From: Roseateles sp. SL47
GTDB taxonomy: Bacteria > Pseudomonadota > Gammaproteobacteria > Burkholderiales > Burkholderiaceae_C
Direction: 5' to 3'
Length of the DNA stretch: 64,000 nucleotides
Assembly: GCF_026625885.1 (NCBI RefSeq)
Contig: NZ_CP113068.1
Coordinates: forward strand, 1,612,001-1,676,000
Within the stretch, counting starts at the first letter, position 1. The number at the start of each line of letters is the position of its first letter. The position numbers were made by a program, and so were the translations under genes. The notes beneath the pieces were generated by a model, which saw nothing but the letters and a program-made list of their open reading frames with translations, was not told where the DNA came from and made no database searches. This document shows, one piece after another, positions 25,964-34,442 of this stretch.

Positions 25964-28900
25964 GGTGCGCTGTCTCCTTCATTCCGCGCGGCGCTGTTGC
26001 CGCTGGGGCCGCCGCTGATGGCGCCGCTGGACGAGCCCTGCGGCAGGGTGCGACGCGGCATCTGCTCGATTTTGGGGTCGGTCCAGCTGCCCGTCACCCG
26101 GAACTCTTCAGTGCTGGCCGCGACAATGGGCTTGCGCAACAACCACTGGGCCAGGAAGGTGCCCAGGCCGATGGCCGGGTTGATGGCGGCATAGGCCAGC
26201 GCGGCGCCGCCAGCGTTGATCTCGGGGACCACCAGCACATGCAGGTCCTGCGTCTCGGCGGCCAGGTCTGCCGAACCTTCCATCAGCACGGCGGCCTGCA
26301 AGCCCTTCATGCGCAGGTTGTCGCTGCGGGCCACGCCCTTGGCGATCTGGATGTCCCCGCCGACATTGTCGAAAGCGAAGCCCTCCGAGAAGATGTCCCG
26401 GAAGTCCAGGGTCAGCCGACGCGGAATCGACTGCAGGCTCAGCACGCCGAGCAGGCGGCCCACGCCGGGTTCGGCCTTGAGGAACTGGCCGGCATCCAGC
26501 GCAATGTTCATCTTGCCGGTCATGGACGGATAGTCCGGCGACATCGGTGAGCCCAGCCACGCCAGTTGCCCGGTGAGCTGGCCCTTGCCATGGCGCAGCA
26601 CCTGGCCCTGGCCCATGCGCTCGGCCAGCTTGCCGGCGTCTTCCACGTCCAGGGTCCAGTTCAGGTCGGTGCGCCGCGCGTTGCGGCCGGGTTCTGGCGC
26701 CCACTGGCCGGTGGCCGTCAGCGTGGCGTCTTCATTCTTGAGCAGCAGCTTGTTGAGCTTCCAGTCGCGAGCGTCGCTCTGTTGCTGGGCCTCGATCTCC
26801 AGCCGGCCGAGGCGCTTGCCCTTGAGTTCGAAGTTGTCCACCACGATGTCCAGCGTGGGGATGGAGCGCGGTTGGTTGTCCAGGAACTGCTCCACCGAGT
26901 CGGCATCGCTTTTCGGGACGGAGAGCCGCGCCAGACGGGCAAACACGCGGCCCGGTTGATTGGGGCGCGCCAGACGCACCTGGATGAAGCCGCTGAGCTG
27001 CTCGGCGTCAATCGAGGCGCTCCAGCTGTTGGCCGCCGCATCATGGGTGAGGCCCGCCACCACACGATTGAGCGTACGGCCGCTGAGCTGCAAGGTCTGC
27101 ACTTTGAGGGCCAGTTGCGTGGGGACGTAGGGGCTGTCGATGCCGCCCTCCGCCGTCGGGTCCGGTGGGCTGGCCGTGCCGGTGGTGGTGGGGCCGATGA
27201 GCGTGGTCACCGCCGACTGCCAGGCATCCACGCTGAACTGGCTCAAGCCCACGCGGGCAATCACGCCCTGGGTCGGCAGGTCCGGCAGGCGATCGCCCAG
27301 GGACACCGCCCCGCGCAGCACCTTGGCGGACTCTCCGGTCACATCACGCTGATACAGCGCGGCCACCGGGCCGGCCTCCACCCGCAGTTCGTCCCGCTGG
27401 GTGCCGGCCGGTGCGTTCAGTGCGCGCAGACTCACCCGCATCGGCCAGGACTCGTCCGCAGCCTTGTGCAGCGGTGCGGGCAGGTCGATGCCAATGCCCT
27501 GCAGCGTGCTGGAGAGGGCGATTTCCGTCTGGCCCTTGACGATGCCCAGTTCAAGACGCACCGGGGTCTGGCCGGTCATCACCGTGGCCAGGCGCGAGCC
27601 GGCGACCAGCTCCGGCGCATTACGCAGCGCCTCGGCAGTGACCGTGCCGTTGGCCACGAAGCGCATGTTGCCGTCCGCCAGGGAGCCGCCTTCAAAGCTG
27701 GCGTCGCCGCCCAGCACCCGGGCCTGGCCGCCACGGATCTGCAGGCCCTTCTGGTCGAAATCGATGCGCGCGCGGGCCTGGCCGAAGAAGGGCACATCTG
27801 GCCGCAGCCGCAGGTCATTGCCGGGGAGTGTCACCTGGCCCTTGACGGTGGTGTCGTCGATATGCGCCAGCGGCAGTCGCAGCGCCAGCTTCAACGCCAT
27901 CGTCCCGCTGCCCACGGACGACTCCAGCACATGGCTGGTCAGTTCATTGACCGGGGAGTGGCGGACATAACGCAGGGCATCGGCCAGCGCGCCCCGGCCG
28001 TCACCGGAGATGTCCAGCACCGGGCTGTGGTGATACAGGTCCTGGATCAGCCCCTGCACATTGCTCAGCTCCACGCCGGACAGCTTGGCCTGACCGTTGC
28101 GGATGCTCATGCTGGCGCGGTCAAAGATCAGCTCAGCGCTGAGTTGCTCCATGACGGGCCAGGGGGAGTTGAACGCCGGCTGGCCGTTCTCGGCGGGATG
28201 GCTGGGCACGTAGGCCAGCGTCAGGTCACGGACCTGGCTGCTGATCTTGAAGATGCCTTTGCTGCGCGGCGCATCGAAGGGGAAATCCGCCAGATCGCCC
28301 TGCAGGCGGACGGCCACCTTCTGGACGGTGCCGTCCCGGATGGCGTCCCGCACATACTGGCGGGCGTCGGCGCCCATGCTGGTGGGCAGGTACCGCAACA
28401 CACGATTGGCACGGACTTCCTCGATGTGCGCGGTGAGGTCCAAGCGGCCGGTGTCGTGGGCATGGCGGGCGGCGCCGCTGCTTTGCCAGCTGCCGTCGAT
28501 GTCGGCCTGCAGATCGTCAGTGATCAGGCGGACCTTGCTGAACTGGACGGTCCAGACCGGGGCCGCCGCGACTGGTGCGGACGCGGAGGACGAGGCTCTT
28601 TGGGCCGCCGCCAGCACCGCCAGGCCGCCCACCGGCGCACTGGCAGCGCCCGGACGTTGGGCTCGCCAACTGAGCGAGGCCTGCGCATGGCGCAGCGGCA
28701 GGGTGGGCTCGGCGAACACCCCGGGCAGGGTGATGTCGCCGTCCTTGATGACCAGAGAGGCCGTGCCGCCCTGGTCGGTGGCGTCAAAGCTGAGGTCGGC
28801 ATTGCTGACACCCGGGCGGCCGGTGGGGGGCGACGAGGCCGGGTCGGCGGGCGTTGCCACTTCCGCAGCCGCCAGACGCAGCCCCTGAAGCTGGCCCTTG

Positions 28901-30219
28901 GCCCGGTAGCTGCGCGGGCGCTCCAGCGGGCCATCCCAATGCACCTGCAGCGCATTGAGCAGCCCTGCGGGTTTCATGTCCGCCACCAGCGTCCTTGGAG
29001 CGTCCCCGACCGGGAGCCGCGAGAGGATCTGGGCGCCCAGCGTCAGGTCCAGTTGCTGGGCCTGGAAATCGCCGCCGGTCACCTGGCCGGTCTGGGCGTC
29101 GCGCTGCAGATCCACCGACCAGTCGGAGCGCGGCCATTCCAGGCCATCCCCGGCGCTGAATCCCAATTGGCGGGCCTGCAGCAGGAATTGGCTGGCGGAC
29201 TGCTTCATCACCAGCCGGCCCTCGATGCGAGCCAGGTCCAGCTCCGGCAGGCTGGGGGCCACCCGCAGCTTGACCGCGCGCAGGCCCATGTCCAGCGTCA
29301 GGCTGCTGGCCTGGCCCTTCTCCATGTCGAGCCAGGCGCGCAGCGCGCCGTCGCCTTCATTCAGCTCAAAAGGCAGGTCCAGATAACGGCGCAGCTCCCG
29401 CACGTCGGTGCGCGGCAGGTCGGCAAACAGCTGGCCGCTCCAATGCTGCAACGCCCCCGGGCGCTCCAGCAGCGATTGGGTGAACTGGCCTCGCAGGCTG
29501 AAGCGCTGGCCCCAGCCTGCCGGAGGGGTGGCGTCCAACCGGAGCTGGTGACGGCGCAGACCGTTGCGCAGCACCAGGTTCAGGTCGAAAAGCTCCAGCG
29601 GGGGCGCCTGGCGCAGTTCATCCACCCAGCGGATGCGGCCATGCAGGATGACGAACTCATGCTGCTGGAAAAACCAGTCCGCGGCATCGTCAGAAGCAGA
29701 CGCGTTCTGGGAGTTCTCGTCCACGCTCAGGCCGGCCACATACACCCGGCCCTGGGCGTCCCGGCGCAGCAGCAGCTCGGGGCTGTCCAGCAACAATTGT
29801 GAAAAACGCAGTTCCAGGGCCAGCAGGGAGCGGGCCGAGAGGGAAGCGCTGACGCGCGGCAGTCGCAGGGATTCCCGCCCGGAAGGGTCGGTCATGCGAA
29901 CATCGCGCAGGTCCAGGGTGGGCACCCAGCCGGTGGAATTGGCGCTGATGCTGCCGATGCGAACCTGTATCCCCAATGCCTGGGTGGCTTGCTTTTCCAG
30001 GTTGGGGCGCCAGTCGTCGATGTGGGGCAGAATCGCCCACTGCAACGCCAGCCAGGCCACGAGGAGCAGGGCCAGCAAGCCCACAAGCGGCCCGACGATC
30101 CATAGCGCGCAAAGGGTCCACCAGCGTCGCGTCGCGACCGGGGACCCGGAGGCAGTGCTGGAATCGGCGGGAGAAGACATGTAAGAGGGAACGGCGGACG
30201 CCGAATCTAGCACAGCCAT
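25960..30219 (-). CDS. yhdP: YhdP-family AsmA-like envelope protein
   Basis: This 1419-residue protein has one N-terminal membrane span (about residues 33-62, LWIVGPLVGLLALLLVAWLALQ), followed by a very long, beta-rich periplasmic region with repeated short domains such as IRWVDELRQAPPLELFDLNLVLRNG, and a C-terminal AsmA-type end (VPEINAGGAALAYAAINPAIGLGTFLAQ). YhdP, TamB and YdbH are the long bridge proteins thought to carry phospholipid to the outer membrane. The size (usual range about 1200-1400) and domain order fit YhdP. Two ATGs are possible, 30219 and 30180; the second keeps the membrane span and leaves more room before the divergent glnE gene. Neither has a strong ribosome site. Confidence 0.9.
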   Translation of the reverse strand: MAVLDSASAVPSYMSSPADSSTASGSPVATRRWWTLCALWIVGPLVGLLALLLVAWLALQWAILPHIDDWRPNLEKQATQALGIQVRIGSISANSTGWVPTLDLRDVRMTDPSGRESLRLPRVSASLSARSLLALELRFSQLLLDSPELLLRRDAQGRVYVAGLSVDENSQNASASDDAADWFFQQHEFVILHGRIRWVDELRQAPPLELFDLNLVLRNGLRRHQLRLDATPPAGWGQRFSLRGQFTQSLLERPGALQHWSGQLFADLPRTDVRELRRYLDLPFELNEGDGALRAWLDMEKGQASSLTLDMGLRAVKLRVAPSLPELDLARIEGRLVMKQSASQFLLQARQLGFSAGDGLEWPRSDWSVDLQRDAQTGQVTGGDFQAQQLDLTLGAQILSRLPVGDAPRTLVADMKPAGLLNALQVHWDGPLERPRSYRAKGQLQGLRLAAAEVATPADPASSPPTGRPGVSNADLSFDATDQGGTASLVIKDGDITLPGVFAEPTLPLRHAQASLSWRAQRPGAASAPVGGLAVLAAAQRASSSASAPVAAAPVWTVQFSKVRLITDDLQADIDGSWQSSGAARHAHDTGRLDLTAHIEEVRANRVLRYLPTSMGADARQYVRDAIRDGTVQKVAVRLQGDLADFPFDAPRSKGIFKISSQVRDLTLAYVPSHPAENGQPAFNSPWPVMEQLSAELIFDRASMSIRNGQAKLSGVELSNVQGLIQDLYHHSPVLDISGDGRGALADALRYVRHSPVNELTSHVLESSVGSGTMALKLALRLPLAHIDDTTVKGQVTLPGNDLRLRPDVPFFGQARARIDFDQKGLQIRGGQARVLGGDASFEGGSLADGNMRFVANGTVTAEALRNAPELVAGSRLATVMTGQTPVRLELGIVKGQTEIALSSTLQGIGIDLPAPLHKAADESWPMRVSLRALNAPAGTQRDELRVEAGPVAALYQRDVTGESAKVLRGAVSLGDRLPDLPTQGVIARVGLSQFSVDAWQSAVTTLIGPTTTGTASPPDPTAEGGIDSPYVPTQLALKVQTLQLSGRTLNRVVAGLTHDAAANSWSASIDAEQLSGFIQVRLARPNQPGRVFARLARLSVPKSDADSVEQFLDNQPRSIPTLDIVVDNFELKGKRLGRLEIEAQQQSDARDWKLNKLLLKNEDATLTATGQWAPEPGRNARRTDLNWTLDVEDAGKLAERMGQGQVLRHGKGQLTGQLAWLGSPMSPDYPSMTGKMNIALDAGQFLKAEPGVGRLLGVLSLQSIPRRLTLDFRDIFSEGFAFDNVGGDIQIAKGVARSDNLRMKGLQAAVLMEGSADLAAETQDLHVLVVPEINAGGAALAYAAINPAIGLGTFLAQWLLRKPIVAASTEEFRVTGSWTDPKIEQMPRRTLPQGSSSGAISGGPSGNSAARNEGDSAP

Positions 30220-30227
30220 TCCGGGCC

Positions 30228-32978
30228 ATGAGCCAACGAGAGTTTTCTTTACCGATGGATTCAGTTGCTTCAGCGGTTACCGCAGACCACAGCCGATTTG
30301 TACAAAGAATCCGGCGGCGTTACGGTGCCGAATTGTCTCTGCTGCCGCCCGGCCTGCCGGATGACATTGTCATGCGGGAGTTGGTGGCTCGCCTGGAGCA
30401 AGGCGGGCGCCCGCTGGCCGCAGCCCTGCGGGTGATGCGCCAGTTGGTGCTGGAACGTCTGGCGGTGCTGGATGTGGAGCAGGCCGTCCCGATGACGGAC
30501 GTGACCCAGGCCATGACCCACCTGGCCGAGGTGAGCCTGGACATCGGCCTGGCCCACTGCCGGGCTGAACTGGATGCGATGCACGGCAAACCCCGCAACG
30601 ACCAGGGCCAGGAGATCGACTTCTGGGTGGTCGGCATGGGCAAGCTGGGCGGGCGGGAGCTGAATGTCTCGTCCGACATCGACCTGATCTATGTGTATGA
30701 GGATGACGGCCAGACCGACGGTGCCCAGCGCATCACGGCCCACGAGTATTTCGCGCATTTGTCTCGCCGGCTGTCCACGCTGATCGGGGACGTGACCGAA
30801 GACGGCCAGGTGTTCCGGGTGGACCTGGCCCTGCGGCCCAATGGCAATTCCGGCCCGCCAGCGGTCAGCATGGCGATGCTGGAAGAGTATTTTTTGGTGC
30901 AGGGCCGTGAATGGGAGCGGTTTGCCTGGCTCAAGAGCCGTGTGATTGCTCCCCGCGCCAGCGTGGCCAACGGCCGGGCGCTGCAACTGCGGCATCTCGT
31001 GCAGCCCTTTGTCTACCGCCGTTATCTGGATTACGGCGTGTTTGAAGGCCTGCGGCAACTGCACCGCAAGATCCGCGATGAAGCCCAGCGACGGGCCGCC
31101 GGTCGTCCCGAGCGGGCCAATGATGTGAAGTTGTCCCGCGGCGGCATCCGGGAAATCGAATTCATCGTGCAGTTGCTGCAGGTGGTGCGGGGCGGGCAGT
31201 TCCCGGAAATCCGCACGCGCTCCACGCTGAAGGCGCTGAACCGGCTGGCCGCCCGTGGACTGATGAAGCCGGACACCGCCTCCGCCCTGGCCAAGGGCTA
31301 CGACTTCTTGCGCCGGGTGGAGCACCGCATCCAATATCTGGACGACCAGCAGACCCATTGCCTGCCCGGCGGCGACGAAGACCTGAGCTGGATTGCCCGA
31401 AGCCTGGGCTTGATCTGCCGCAACGACACCTGCCAGTTGCTGGACCGACTGCTGGAAGTGCGTGAACTGGTGGCCACCGAATTCGACGCTCTGCTGCATG
31501 ACGGCGTGGCCCCCACCTCCGGCGGCTGCCGCAACGGCATGTGCGGCGGCCCGCCGATGCCCATCGACAGCGAGGACTTTCTGGACAAGCTGCAGCCCGA
31601 GTTGGCCGCCAATGTGCGCCGCTGGGCCCAGCAGCCTCGGGTGCAGAACCTGCGGGAAGAATCTCGCTTGCGGCTGGCCAAGCTGGTGGGGCGTGCATCC
31701 CTGGCGGTGAAGCAGGGGGAATGCACCCTGGAAGCGGCGCAGCGTTTTGTGGATTGGGTGGAGCCGCTGCTGCGGCGTGAGAGTTATCTGGCGCTGCTGG
31801 TGGAGCGGCCTGCGGTGCAGGGCCGCTTGCTGCGGCTGCTCGGCCTGGCCCGCTGGCCGATGCGTTATTTGATGCAGCATCCCGGCGTGATCGATGAGCT
31901 GGCGGACACCCGGCTGCTGCATGAGCGTTTTGAAGGCCCCGCGTTCATCCAGGATCTGCAGGCCCGGCACGACGCCTGGGCCGAACACGGCGAGGCCAAT
32001 GAAGACGCGTTGCTGGACAGCCTGCGCCGGGCTCACCATGCTGAAGTGTTCCGCACGCTGGTGCGGGATGTGGAAGGCCAGATCAGCGTGGAGCAGGTGG
32101 CGGACGAGTTGTCGCTGCTGGCCGATGCCACGCTGCAATGCGTGATCGACTGGGCCTGGGACCGACTCAAGCAGAAGCATCGCCCCTCCCCGCGCCTGGC
32201 CGTGGTGGCCTACGGCAAGTTGGGCGGCAAGGAACTGGGCTACGGCAGCGATCTGGACCTGGTCTTCCTGTTTGATGACGAGGACGAAAACGCGCCCGAG
32301 ATCTACGGTGCGTTTGTCCGCAAGCTGATCACCTGGCTGACCCTGCGCACCGCTGCGGGGGAGCTGTTTGACATTGACACGGCCCTGCGGCCCAACGGCA
32401 ACTCCGGGCTGCTGGTGACCTCGCTGGCGTCCTTTGACCGCTACCAGACCGGCCGGGGCAGCAATACTGCCTGGACCTGGGAGCATCAGGCGATCACCCG
32501 GGCCCGCTTCTGTGCGGGCGATGCGTCGCTGGCGGAGCGTTTCGAGGCCACGCGCCGGGCGGTGATCACCTCGCCGCGCGACCCGCAGGCCTTGCGCCAG
32601 GAAGTGGTGGCGATGCGCGACAAGCTGCGCGCGGCCCGGCCGGTGCGGGACGGCTTCTTTGATGTGAAGCACAGCCCGGGCGGCATGGTGGATGCGGAGT
32701 TTGCGCTGCAGTATCTGATCCTGGCGCATGCCGGTGCCCATGAAGAATTGCTGGCCAACGCTGGCAACATCGCCTTGCTGCAACGGGCGGAAGCGGTGGG
32801 CCTGCTGCCGGCCGGTGTGGGCCGAGCGGCTGCTGATGCCTACCGTGAGCTGCGCCGGGTGCAGCACCGGGCGCGCCTGAATGAGCAGTCCACCGCGCTG
32901 GATGCCGAGGCCGCCCAGGCGCTGGACAGCCAGCGCGAGGCGGTGCTTGCGCTGTGGCGCGCGGTGTTTGGCGGCTGA
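30228..32978 (+). CDS. glnE: Bifunctional glutamine synthetase adenylyltransferase/deadenylylase
   Basis: This 916-residue protein carries two nucleotidyltransferase domains. The first, with VGMGKLGGRELNVSSDIDLIYVYEDD around residues 135-160, is the deadenylylating half; the second, with VAYGKLGGKELGYGSDLDLVFLFDDED around 660-685, is the adenylylating half. Each keeps the G-x-GKLGG and SD-x-DL metal motif, so both activities should be intact. GlnE switches glutamine synthetase off and on in answer to PII and glutamine. Start 30228 (MSQREFSLP) lies only eight bases from the yhdP start; an in-frame ATG at 30252 is an alternative. The frame is open further upstream but that part overlaps yhdP and is not family-like. 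Confidence 0.95.
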   Translation: MSQREFSLPMDSVASAVTADHSRFVQRIRRRYGAELSLLPPGLPDDIVMRELVARLEQGGRPLAAALRVMRQLVLERLAVLDVEQAVPMTDVTQAMTHLAEVSLDIGLAHCRAELDAMHGKPRNDQGQEIDFWVVGMGKLGGRELNVSSDIDLIYVYEDDGQTDGAQRITAHEYFAHLSRRLSTLIGDVTEDGQVFRVDLALRPNGNSGPPAVSMAMLEEYFLVQGREWERFAWLKSRVIAPRASVANGRALQLRHLVQPFVYRRYLDYGVFEGLRQLHRKIRDEAQRRAAGRPERANDVKLSRGGIREIEFIVQLLQVVRGGQFPEIRTRSTLKALNRLAARGLMKPDTASALAKGYDFLRRVEHRIQYLDDQQTHCLPGGDEDLSWIARSLGLICRNDTCQLLDRLLEVRELVATEFDALLHDGVAPTSGGCRNGMCGGPPMPIDSEDFLDKLQPELAANVRRWAQQPRVQNLREESRLRLAKLVGRASLAVKQGECTLEAAQRFVDWVEPLLRRESYLALLVERPAVQGRLLRLLGLARWPMRYLMQHPGVIDELADTRLLHERFEGPAFIQDLQARHDAWAEHGEANEDALLDSLRRAHHAEVFRTLVRDVEGQISVEQVADELSLLADATLQCVIDWAWDRLKQKHRPSPRLAVVAYGKLGGKELGYGSDLDLVFLFDDEDENAPEIYGAFVRKLITWLTLRTAAGELFDIDTALRPNGNSGLLVTSLASFDRYQTGRGSNTAWTWEHQAITRARFCAGDASLAERFEATRRAVITSPRDPQALRQEVVAMRDKLRAARPVRDGFFDVKHSPGGMVDAEFALQYLILAHAGAHEELLANAGNIALLQRAEAVGLLPAGVGRAAADAYRELRRVQHRARLNEQSTALDAEAAQALDSQREAVLALWRAVFGG

Positions 32979-33002
32979 GCCGTTCAGGCGGCGGAGCAGC
33001 GG

Positions 33003-33611
33003 ATGCCGGGGCGAACTTGGGTGCTGATGGCGCTGGGATTGGCCGCGTGCTCGCTGCTGGTGTGGGGGGAACCGGAGGCCTGGCAAAACGCCTTGGTCTG
33101 GCGCCCTGAGGTGGCCTGGGCCCAACCCTGGCGAGCGTTCACGTCAGCCTGGATCCACTGGAGCCCACAGCACCTGGTGGCGAATCTGGCCGGCTGTGCG
33201 GTGGTTGGCCTGCTGGGTGTCACTGCCCGATTGGGCCACGCCGAGGCACTGGCCTGGGCCCTGGCCTGGCCGCTGACGCAGTTCGGACTGCTCTGGGAGC
33301 CGCAACTGGCCCGTTTTGGTGGGCTCTCCGGCGTGCTGCATGCGGGTGTGGCGGTGGCGGCGGTGTCGCTGCTGCGGGCCCCTCGCGCGCATGGCCGGGC
33401 CCGTGTCATCGGGTTGTTGATCACCATCGGCTTGATCGTGAAGGTGATCGGCGAGCAACCACTGGCCGAGCCGCCCCTGCGGCATTGGGACGGCTGGAAC
33501 ATCGCCATCGCGCCGCTGGCGCATCTCACCGGAGCGCTCAGCGGGGCGCTGATGGCCGTGATGTGCCTGGGGGGCGCGGCATGGCGCGCACGCCGGGCCG
33601 CCCCGACATGA
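33003..33611 (+). CDS. rrtA: Rhombosortase (rhomboid-family intramembrane serine protease)
   Basis: This 202-residue membrane protein has five to six spans. Rhomboid features are His57 and Asn61 in WIHWSPQHLVANLAG, the nucleophile Ser109 in GGLSGVLHAG, and His174 in APLAHLTGALSGAL as the likely dyad partner. The short size and the SGVLHAG motif are those of the rhombosortase group, which cleaves proteins with a GlyGly-CTERM tail. No protein with such a tail was seen in the window, so its substrates are elsewhere. It follows glnE by 24 bases and overlaps the next gene by four (ATGA), so the three are likely co-transcribed. Confidence 0.85.
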   Translation: MPGRTWVLMALGLAACSLLVWGEPEAWQNALVWRPEVAWAQPWRAFTSAWIHWSPQHLVANLAGCAVVGLLGVTARLGHAEALAWALAWPLTQFGLLWEPQLARFGGLSGVLHAGVAVAAVSLLRAPRAHGRARVIGLLITIGLIVKVIGEQPLAEPPLRHWDGWNIAIAPLAHLTGALSGALMAVMCLGGAAWRARRAAPT

Positions 33612-34288
33612 AGCCCTCTGCTGGCGCGGCGAAATCCACGCTGTCCTCGATCGAGGCGGTGGTGGTGTCGGCGCTTTGCTTCGGGCTGTTCAGCCTGTGG
33701 TCGATCCAGGCTGTGCTGGCGGGTTTTCCGGCCGCGCGGTATTCCAATGACGCCGTGATCCAGATGATCTTGCTGGAGCTGGTGCTGGCCGGTGTGGCCC
33801 TGCTGTTCCTGCGGCTGCGTGGTTTTGATGTGAAGTCCCTGCTGCCCCGGCCCACCTGGTGGGACACCTTGCTGGGCGCACTGACCTATTTGGCGGCGTG
33901 GCTGCTGGAGACGGTGTGCCAGTCGGTGTACCAGGCGGTGGTGCCGCCGTCCCCGACACCGCCGGTCATCGAGTTCTCGTTCACGGGCCTGACGGTGGCC
34001 ACGCTGGTCGGCTTCGCGGTCGTGAACGGCTTGTTCGAAGAGGTGTTTCTGCTGGGCGTGCTAACCCGTGGCCTGCGTGGGCTCGGGCTGGGCCTGGCGA
34101 TCGGCCTGCCGATGCTGCTGCGCCTGCTGTATCACACCTACCAGGGGCCTCTGGGGGCGCTGGGCGTTGTGGCCTTTGGCCTGACCGTGACGCTGGTGTA
34201 TGTGAGGACCGGACGCCTGTGGCCGTCGGTGTACGCCCACATCCTGGCCGATGTCATTCCGATGGCGGTGTGGGGTGTGAGCCAGTAG
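33608..34288 (+). CDS. CPBP-family intramembrane metalloprotease homologue
   Basis: This 226-residue membrane protein has about six spans. The start ATG at 33608 overlaps the rhombosortase stop; the longer frame upstream is rejected. CPBP (Abi, Rce1-like) motifs are FEEVFLLGVLTRGLRG (Glu-Glu pair of motif 1), RLLYHTYQGPLG with its His (motif 2) and SVYAHILADVIP with His and Asp (motif 3). The Arg that normally follows the Glu pair (EExxxR) is Leu here, so activity is not certain, though such variants exist in the family. These proteins process prenylated or membrane substrates, or serve in bacteriocin immunity. Pairing with another intramembrane protease is notable. Confidence 0.85.
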   Translation: MKPSAGAAKSTLSSIEAVVVSALCFGLFSLWSIQAVLAGFPAARYSNDAVIQMILLELVLAGVALLFLRLRGFDVKSLLPRPTWWDTLLGALTYLAAWLLETVCQSVYQAVVPPSPTPPVIEFSFTGLTVATLVGFAVVNGLFEEVFLLGVLTRGLRGLGLGLAIGLPMLLRLLYHTYQGPLGALGVVAFGLTVTLVYVRTGRLWPSVYAHILADVIPMAVWGVSQ

Positions 34289-34442
34289 GCAGCGAGGGGC
34301 GCCGCGGTGCCGGATTCGTCCGGACCGTGAAGGATTGGTTACATGCAGGTGAAGCTCCTTGCGGACAATCAAGGGGCCCTTGCCAGCGGATTGCAGTCGC
34401 AGCACGTCCCGAGGGTCGTACTGGATTTGCAAGAGCTGTTGT

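Noticed and set aside
26566-29802. Open frame of over 1000 codons antisense to yhdP
   Set aside because: It is Gln/His/Arg/Gly-rich without domains, and the opposite strand codes a clear YhdP protein; it is a shadow of high G+C coding bias.
30270-33125. Open frame of about 950 codons antisense to glnE
   Set aside because: Low-complexity product with no start context; glnE on the other strand has two intact catalytic motifs.
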